The notes beneath the pieces are model-generated. The model was not told the DNA's origin. It did not search any database and saw nothing but the letters and a program-made list of their open reading frames with translations. A stretch of 64,000 nucleotides of DNA, from NCBI GenBank assembly GCA_028023455.1, contig JAQFVV010000520.1, positions 370,768 through 434,767 on the forward strand, read 5' to 3'. A program made the position numbers and the translations under genes. This DNA is from Epiperipatus broadwayi (lineage: Eukaryota; Onychophora; Udeonychophora; Euonychophora; Peripatidae). This document shows positions 56,520 through 64,000 of the stretch, piece after piece (the first letter of the stretch is position 1; each line of letters begins with the position of its first letter).

Positions 56520-59090
56520 ATATGAAGGGTACCAAGTGTCCAGAGCTTTGATGATGATCAGCATATCATCTGCAAAATCCAAATGACCTAAATAATCTCC
56601 ATTTATTTTTACTCCTTTAGTTACCCATTTTAATCCACAAAATACTTCTTGCAGCACTGCTGGAAAAGGTTTTGGAGATGTGGAGTTATCTTGTCTTACA
56701 CCCTTCTCAATGTTAACCTTCCTAGTATCATTATGTAATTTATTTGTTGTTGTTAAAATTTTTATAAATACTTTTCAGAATATGACAATATACTGGGTTT
56801 ATACCTTGATGACTCAATGCTTTAATCACTGAAGAAATGTTTATAGAATCGAATGCCTTTTTGTAATCTACAAATCCAAAGCATAATGGCAACTCATATT
56901 CATTGGTCCTTTCTATAATTTCACTCAATACTTGGATATGATCTACTATACTAAAACCACTTTTAAATCTAGTTTGTTCCCTTGGGTGGTTGAAATTCAA
57001 TGTTCTCTGTAGATGAATTGTAATTATCTTGGTAAAATTTTTGTATAAAACTGATAAAAGACTGATAGATCTCTAAGTTATAATATCTTCTTTATCATCT
57101 TTTTTAAATATTAATATTAATATTGCATTCCTCCAATCATTTGGTATATCTTTATCAATTAGATATTTGGTATATAAATTTGCCAAAATTCTTTCTATTT
57201 TCTCCTCTGTTTGTTTTAATATATCGATTAAAATTCCATCATTACCGGGAGCTTTTTTTTTCTTCATACATTTAATTGCATATCTCATTTATTCATTTAA
57301 AATTCTGGGCAATTCAGAAAATATAATAGATATAGGAAGTACTTGTTCTTTATTACTATATAATTCCTGATAGAACTTTTCTACCCATTTCATATGTCAT
57401 CTCTCTTTTTAGTAATAATTCCATTTTTTTTCTTATTGCAGATATAAGTTTCCTACCAATACCAAAATGTTGTTTTACACTCTTGAGACTTTTATTCTCT
57501 TTTATAGCCATCTTTACTAGTTTATAATTATATTTTTTTTATATAATTATCAACTCTTTTTCATACCATTTTACATCATTCAAGAAATTTGAGATATTCA
57601 ATCCTTTTTAATGCATCATTTTTATATATCTTCATATTCCTTCTTTTCTTCATTTATTCTCTAGTCTCTATAAAAATTTTATTGGTGAATAGCTGTTGTT
57701 TTCTATCAGCTACCTTTATTGCCATTCTTAAAAGTAAATCAGTTAATTTCTTAATAATTTCATTCAAATCTGGATCATATTCAAAATCTACTCATAGTTG
57801 AAATGAATTTCTTCTAATTTAAATTCAGTAGAATATTTCTAAAGATTAAGAATATCAACTGTAAATATTGTTTCTCTTAGTGATTTTTGTCTCACTAGTT
57901 TTATATTAACATGTATCTTACATCTTACTAATCGATGATCATTTCCTGGGTTGAATTTATTAAGAAGATTACAATCTTGAAATATGTATTTTCTGTTAGT
58001 CAAAATATAATCTAATTCTGCTGTACCATTATTTGGATGTTTCCATGTTCATTTCCTTTTAACATTTTTCTCAAAAAAAGAATTCATAATATAAAGGTTT
58101 TTTTTCTTGCAAACTTCACAAGTCTATGTCCTTTCTAATTTCTATTACCATAACCAAATTTACCTACAACACTATCATCTTTCATTTGTTTATCAATTCT
58201 AGCATTAAAATCTCCATAACAATTTTAAAATGTTGTTTAGTCTCAACAAAAGCCTTTTGTACCCCCTTATAAAAATTTTCTATTACTTTGTCAGTATGAG
58301 AACTTGTTGGGGCATAAACCTGATATATCTGCATTTGGTATCTGCTTCTAAGTTGAATAACTAATCTTGCCACTCTGTCCAATACACCATCAATCTTCAC
58401 AATGTTGTTCTTCAACTTTTTATTTATAAATGAATCCTACTCTACTTGCACTTCCAATATTTGTGCCTTTGTAATAGAGTACATGCCCACTTTTTAAATC
58501 AATTATCTCTTCATCTTTCCTTCTAACCTTCACAAAGTCCAATAATGTCCCATTTAATATACGTCAGTTCTTCTTCCAGTTATTGCAATTTTCCTTCACT
58601 TGAAAGTAATCTGCAAGTGTACATAACTAAATAAAAAGTCATCATCAAATGGCAGCCTAAGTTTGCAATCAGAATATTCTTAACACCCTCTGCCTTTGGC
58701 CACCAACTGCTGCCATGGCTGGTGATTTTACAGCCTCCTGAGAATAAGAGCCTTGATTTATTTTTGTCTGTCATGATTGTATATATCTATTTTTAAAAAA
58801 TTTTCATTCACACATACATTCATTCTGCCTTATCAGAAAATTGAAAAGAAAGACCATGGGTGTTTCTTGATCTTAAACTCAGAGCTAAAAAAAGCCAATA
58901 AACTCACACACTGGCTAATGTGTGATGGTGAGCAGCTCATCCATGTTCATATGCTATATGAATAATCACATAGTAATAACAGCTGCAATGACAAGAATAT
59001 ATGGAGTGGACATTAGGAATTTATCTTGCTTGATTCCTTTAAGGCTTCCAAAAAAAATCAAAGGTCTAGAAAACTTCTTTCTGCAGCCTT
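56520..59090 (-). pseudogene. RTE-like LINE, longest copy: endonuclease to reverse transcriptase
   Basis: On the minus strand, 5' to 3': WPKAEGVKNILIAN and WDIIGL-type endonuclease start (58.7-58.5 kb); SGHVLYYKGTN; NNIVKIDGVLDRVARLVIQL and VYAPTSSHTDK (58.4-58.27 kb); the N-R-R-W-T and N-D-H-R-L endonuclease end (58.05-57.92 kb); then [20 protein letters not shown] (57.27 kb), IPNDWRNAI, a PREQTRFKSGFSIVDHIQVL segment, DYKKAFDSINISSV (56.87-56.83 kb), KGVRQ near 56.69 kb, and finally FADDM near 56.57 kb. Beyond this the match to the 51-kb copy stops, so the C-terminus is absent. Many stops and shifts. The endonuclease and RT order is typical of RTE-type elements. Confidence 0.88.
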
Positions 59091-59094
59091 TCAT

Positions 59095-59490
59095 ATAAAT
59101 AGCTATAATTATATCATCTAATGATCTAATTTTGGTTAAAAAAATTCTTAATCATTCAGTATTGATTGGTAAATATAAGAATCAAGCTAGTGAAACAAAA
59201 ATGAAGACCTATTCAAACTCTTACCATCTGCATTTGGGTGACTTTTATCTTCATCATTTTTCTATGAAAAGTTTTTGAAATACCTTTTTTTTTATCTATA
59301 GTGGGCTATTTGAAAGACCATTTAGTTTTTTTATACAGTTTTTTTTATTCACAATAGTTGCTGGGCTGTTTATTTCACACAGTAACTTGTATTGTGATAT
59401 TGTATTACATTAGAATGTGTCTTAAGTTATATTAAGCCTTTTTTTAGAGTAAAAATTTTAACTTTGATCAAGAATATTCTACTAAAGCTC
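59095..59490. other. Unassigned AT-rich DNA
   Basis: Nothing recognised. Confidence 0.4.
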
Positions 59491-59505
59491 AATTTTATTA
59501 AGTAT

Positions 59506-59608
59506 TGGTAGTTGAGAGGTCAGCAACGGCTGCTTAACAAGCAGTTGTCCTGGGTTAGCAGGTTCACTTCCTGGCTGATGCTATGACACATGAGGAAAAA
59601 AAACTCAA
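59506..59608 (+). mobile_element. tRNA-derived SINE, family A, plus strand, 9-bp target duplication
   Basis: ATTAAGTAT at 59497-59505 is repeated at 59609-59617. The element reads TGGTAGTTGAGAGGTCAGCA, a diverged centre, GTTAGCAGGTTCACTTCCTG (B box), and GATGCTATGACACATGAGG, then A-rich. Confidence 0.88.
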
Positions 59609-59619
59609 ATTAAGTATGA

Positions 59620-60320
59620 GATATCAGTGATCTGTAACAACTTTATCCTAAGGCTGTTTCAATCTGTGTTTGCCTACATGGACTAAAGGAATGGTGCATT
59701 AAAGGTTTGCACCTTTAGAAAAATTAAACTACCCCCCTTCCCAAGTATTTGTACAGTCGGCCAATTTTTAAAAATCCAGGCAAAGTATGGTTAAAGCAAT
59801 GTTAATATTTTGTTATGATATTCCAAATCATGGAAGCTACACTATAATGTTTCAGTAATGGAAAAGACAATTTAAATGAAATTATTTTGGTGATCATCAT
59901 TTTTAAAATCCTTTCAAAGATGGGAAAATATTTTAATGATTTAACTAATTTCTAGCTATCTATTTTCAGTTGTTTGCTCATAATACCACTAAAATAATAA
60001 GTGATGAATTTATTGCTTGGGGGTTCATAAAAAGTTGGAGTACTGGAATGGGTTTGATCCTGGATTTTTAATCTTCAAAGACTTCTATCATAGGCACTAC
60101 AAATGATTGTAAGACAATAATACTACTGTTTCTGCATCATTAAAGCCATAACAAAAATCAGTGGCTGTTTGTGAAGTTTGTGGAGTTCATTGGTAGTCAT
60201 AAAAATTTTAAGATGTTTACACTGCAATGTCTGGCTTTGTGTTCATTTAGCTGTACCTTCTTAATAATTGTGATCAAAAAGTACTTTGAGCAGGATTTGT
60301 TCTTCTTGCTTTAGTATATG
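59620..60320. other. Mostly unassigned; one SINE G fragment
   Basis: At 60010-60075 the complement of family G is visible (TTCATAAAAAGTTGGAGTAC, GGGTTTGATCCTGG). The rest is unassigned. Confidence 0.45.
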
Positions 60321-60324
60321 GTTT

Positions 60325-60720
60325 AATTAAAGGGGATTTGAACACAGACCTTAAAGCTTCCATCAGTTATCCTCTTCATTTTATATAACCAATATACATG
60401 TAGACACACATGTGAGTAAAATAAATGATCTCCAATATATGTATTTCATGCTGAACCAGCACTCATCAATTGGTCCAGATCACGATCTCCCACACACATA
60501 TTTAATCAGCATTCAGTTTATATTAAAATAACAAATCTTTAAACTTTAATGAATAGACTTCAATTTTCTCCATCCTCCAACTCTTCAGCCATCCATACTA
60601 TTGAAAATCTGCTGTTGGAATGCTCAAACCCTTGTTGATACCAATATTGTTGGCATACCCATGTTGATACTTAAGTCACTCTGATACTCATATATATGAT
60701 CTTACTGACTTAAATCCATC
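60325..60720 (-). repeat. Foldback family F1, minus unit
   Basis: TTAAAGGGGATTTGAACACA, ATAAATGATCTCCAATATAT, CATGCTGAACCAGCACTCAT, CAATTGGTCCAGATC, CATCCTCCAACTCTTCAGCC and ATGTTGATACTTAAGTCACT, in family order. Truncated before the second unit. Confidence 0.8.
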
Positions 60721-60724
60721 TTAA

Positions 60725-62700
60725 AATTCAGTATTTACAATGTACTAATATTGATTTATATGGTTTAGTAAGTAGCTTCAAACAATTGTACTACTTTTAA
60801 AAGGAGGCAGATGTAACATTTATTCTCATGGATTTACAAAATTGGCAGCAGTCATTATCAATTGTTACTTATAATTTCCCAGGGCCAAAAAATATTCTGC
60901 TAATAGTGCAGGTGTTTTGATTTGTATATATGTTTAGTTTTTACAATATATTGTATTACCTGTTTCAAATCAATATTGATGTGTCACTATTCCATGGATG
61001 ATGTATGTTTTACAAAAAGTAATGGTTAATCGACTGTTATATTTTAAGTTTTCATTGCAGGTAAATATGCAGTGGTTTACAGTTTAATATAGATCACATA
61101 CTATCAAAATAATTAACCATATAGTCTGAATAATAAGTGAACATCTTGGACATTACATATGCTATCTATAACATTAGACTACAGTGTGCCATAGCATATT
61201 AGGCCTAAAATAATTTGGAAATTTTATTTTATAAGCAAATACCTTACTAACACAAAGGTTTGATTCCCCCTGAAAGCAAAGCATTAACATTTTTTGTAAT
61301 TCAACTTCGCCTAACCACAGTATGTCTTCTGGCCATATTTTATTCAATGAATGGTTGCACAAATATTTTAAATTACTGTGAGAGCCTTCATACCATGTTT
61401 TTTCATCTTTTATTTTTTCTTAATATTTTTCAAAATGATCTTAATGTCTGAATTCACATCTTCTTATGAACTAAAAATGTTTGTTTCATATTTTTTCATT
61501 ACAATAATTACATTCAACATTCCATTTCCTATTCCATTAATTGTGAGAATATTGAAAAATTTTTCCAAGTTGCTGTACAGTATCTGTTTGCAAACAAAAC
61601 CTTTATAAAGTCTGATGTAAGGCAAAATCTTTCATTCAGATAAGACTCATTATGATATAGTAAATGAAATAAACTAAAGCAACATTTGATATGCAGCAGT
61701 AGAGACCCATTTTTTTAAGGCATTTAATTACAAAGAATACTGAGATACCTACATACTTGATGAAATTTTGATATTATAAATGATATTTTATTTGAGGAAT
61801 CTCACATTCATAAGATTATGTCTAAGATTTCAAAATTTAATATATGAGATAATGTAGATCAAGTTGTGAACAATATTAAACTAAATAATCAAATTAAATT
61901 ATTATAGAGCATATGTTATGATATTATGAATGAGGTCATTTAGCCTGCATAATATTAGCCCATTGTTTAACTATGATACAAATGCCAAATATTATATGGT
62001 AGTCAAAATATAAATTATGAGTCTATTTCATAACTTGGCTATTAACTAACATCTTACATCTCTGCAGTGCAGTAATTAGTCACTATTCCAAGTATTAAAA
62101 AATGATAGAAACTTATCTCCTCTATCTTGTGAAAGAAAAGCATAATGGAGGAATATTGTATTATATATATCTCACCTGATGATGCATGTATAATGAGAAA
62201 GAATAATCTGAGTTCAAACCTGATAGATGGTTGCCAAATGATGGAGTCAAAATGAAAAACGCAGTGATAAAAATAAATAAAAAAATTTTTAAATACATCT
62301 TGGTTAAATATTGAATTAATAAAAGATGTTTAAATATTCTTATTTAGAACTTGAGCAAAGCTTTCATGAGAGTTGACTCTTTTGGATAAGTATTATCTCA
62401 AAGACATTTTAAAGAAGTGCAATGACATTTGTTTCTATTGGAAAAATGACAGAGAATAGAATACATTGAAAAACTGCAAGTAAATATGGTATTTAAGAAA
62501 AAACAGTATTCCAGCAAAGAAAAAAAATGACATTGGAAAATATCAAATAAACATAAAAATGAATTGAATGTTCTATATGTTAACATAAATGTAGTTTACA
62601 AATTTGTTTGTATATCATTGCAAAACTCATTTCTAGAGTAGGTTTTTTTTCTCCTCTTTTTTTCTTTTTCCCCATTGGATTGAGAATGGTCACATTCATT
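60725..62700. other. Unassigned AT-rich DNA
   Basis: Nothing recognised. Confidence 0.4.
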
Positions 62701-62713
62701 TAGAAAGTGGCAG

Positions 62714-63058
<345 letters not shown>

Positions 63059-64000
63059 TTTCAAAAGGACTTTATTGAATATAACAAGAAAAGGTTACAT
63101 TTATAACTATTTTACCACATGCAGATGAATTGAAGTCAGTATAAATAAGTTGAAAATTGTAATTGGGGGGGGGTAACAAAGACAAAGGATATGCATGTGG
63201 TTTACAAATTTGAGTTTACATTATTTTCTTTAAAATATATACATCCAATTAGTTTTGTGCACTTGTAAAGCTCTTAGTTCTGTTTTTATTAGTCTTTTTT
63301 TTTTTTATAATTTTGAGCGCTGTTGTAGTATTGACCAAGTGGCTGTGTACATCTTTTGGGATACAATTTTTTTATCCCTTAAGAGGAGCTGTTCCATTTT
63401 GTTCCAGAATGTGTTTGGATGTCTTCTTGGATTATTGTTGTACATGAAGGAGCATCTTGTACACCATAGTGAAAACAATATAAAAGTACTTGCTCGAATA
63501 TGTGGGTAGCTACCCTTAATAAATGATTGTAAAAGGGTTTGAATGTCACAATTTCTTTCTTTGTACAATGATGGTATGGATGAACGAATATTATCAAATA
63601 CAGGGCAGGTAAAAAGAAAATGTTCTTGTGTCTCAGTTTCTCTATGACACAACCAGCATATGTCTTCTGTATTTATGTAATGCCTTCTATATCTACAAAA
63701 GTGTAATGTCGGCAATGCTTCAAGATTTAATTTGAGTAGAAAATCATAATATTTGGGTTCTAATGACCAGAATTTAAATTTTCGGGTTAGTTGTCTATTA
63801 TTAATGTTTAAAATTGGTTTTTTATCATTTAGGGGGAGAGCAAATTATCTGGTATACATCCCAATATTTAAATTTATCTTGTGGTGGTGAAAAAAATAAT
63901 GTTTGGAATGTTAAGAATTAGTGTAAGCAAGGTTTTCCAAATATCAATTGGTTGGTGGTGGTTTATCTGTTGGGGTAATCTTGAAGAACAATTTCTTTCT
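63059..64000 (-). pseudogene. LINE with zinc-finger RT domain (zf-RVT), C-terminal end
   Basis: The minus 136-codon frame (63715-63305) contains CRYRRHYINTEDICWLCHRE, then TETQEHFLFTCPVFDNIR. The C-x2-C...H-x4-C pattern is that of the zinc-binding domain after the reverse transcriptase of L1/Tx1-type LINEs. Upstream, on the same strand, the frame continues as RQLTRKFKFWSLEPKYYDFL (63.80-63.74 kb) and runs, with a stop, to the window edge. After the stop there is about 230 bases of 3' UTR, AATAAA (complement of 63071-63076), TCCTTTTGAAAG, and the (AAT)n array as tail. The lineage differs from the RTE-like copies. The polymerase domain is off the window. Confidence 0.85.

Overview
This is a very AT-rich animal nuclear window with no host gene that I can recognise. 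No open frame has a conserved host domain, no exon series is visible, and there is no rRNA or intact tRNA gene. The content is almost entirely mobile-element remnants, tRNA-derived SINEs, foldback elements and microsatellites. Abundant tRNA-derived SINEs, RTE-like LINEs, a Penelope-like element and long trinucleotide arrays fit a large repeat-rich metazoan genome. My best guess is a coleoid cephalopod such as octopus, but this is inference from repeat style and could not be checked.

Layout. 1-9.1 kb: unassigned AT-rich DNA, a decayed RTE-like LINE 3' end (1.45-1.70 kb), a diverged tandem duplication and an RT scrap. 9.1-12.5 kb: a MITE, then a 2.3-kb TA-flanked inverted-repeat element that holds the best-preserved LINE C-terminus (10.63-11.44 kb). 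13-17.3 kb: a palindromic copy of foldback family F1, then a gag-only LTR retrotransposon on the minus strand with 441/443-bp repeats. 18-27 kb: F1 copies, a SINE and LINE fragments. 27.3-30.9 kb: two adjacent foldbacks and two opposed LINE endonuclease remnants. 35-45 kb: endonuclease scraps, an (AAT)n array interrupted by a SINE, a 695-bp palindrome, F1 arrays and a SINE with a perfect 12-bp target-site duplication. 46-52.5 kb: a degenerate Penelope-like element with inverted terminal repeats and a nested F1 copy, then a LINE interrupted by a solo copy of the same Penelope terminal repeat, with an 11-bp duplication. 54-55.2 kb: two foldback or inverted-repeat elements. 56.5-59.1 kb: the longest LINE copy (endonuclease to RT) on the minus strand. 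59.5-64 kb: a SINE, an F1 copy, and the 3' end of a different LINE whose tail runs into a 340-bp (AAT)n array.

How the parts relate. Nesting gives relative ages: F1 inserted into the Penelope element, the Penelope terminal repeat inserted into the RTE-like LINE, and a 616-bp inverted-repeat element inserted into a SINE. The uninterrupted LINE copy at 56.6 kb acts as an empty site for the insertion at 51.3 kb. The most interesting signals are a hairpin conserved by base-pair covariation in three Penelope terminal repeats, with a core resembling part of a hammerhead ribozyme, and the F1 family, which combines inverted arms, a 475-478 bp tandem monomer, a tRNA-like B box and apparent 14-bp target duplications at two insertions.
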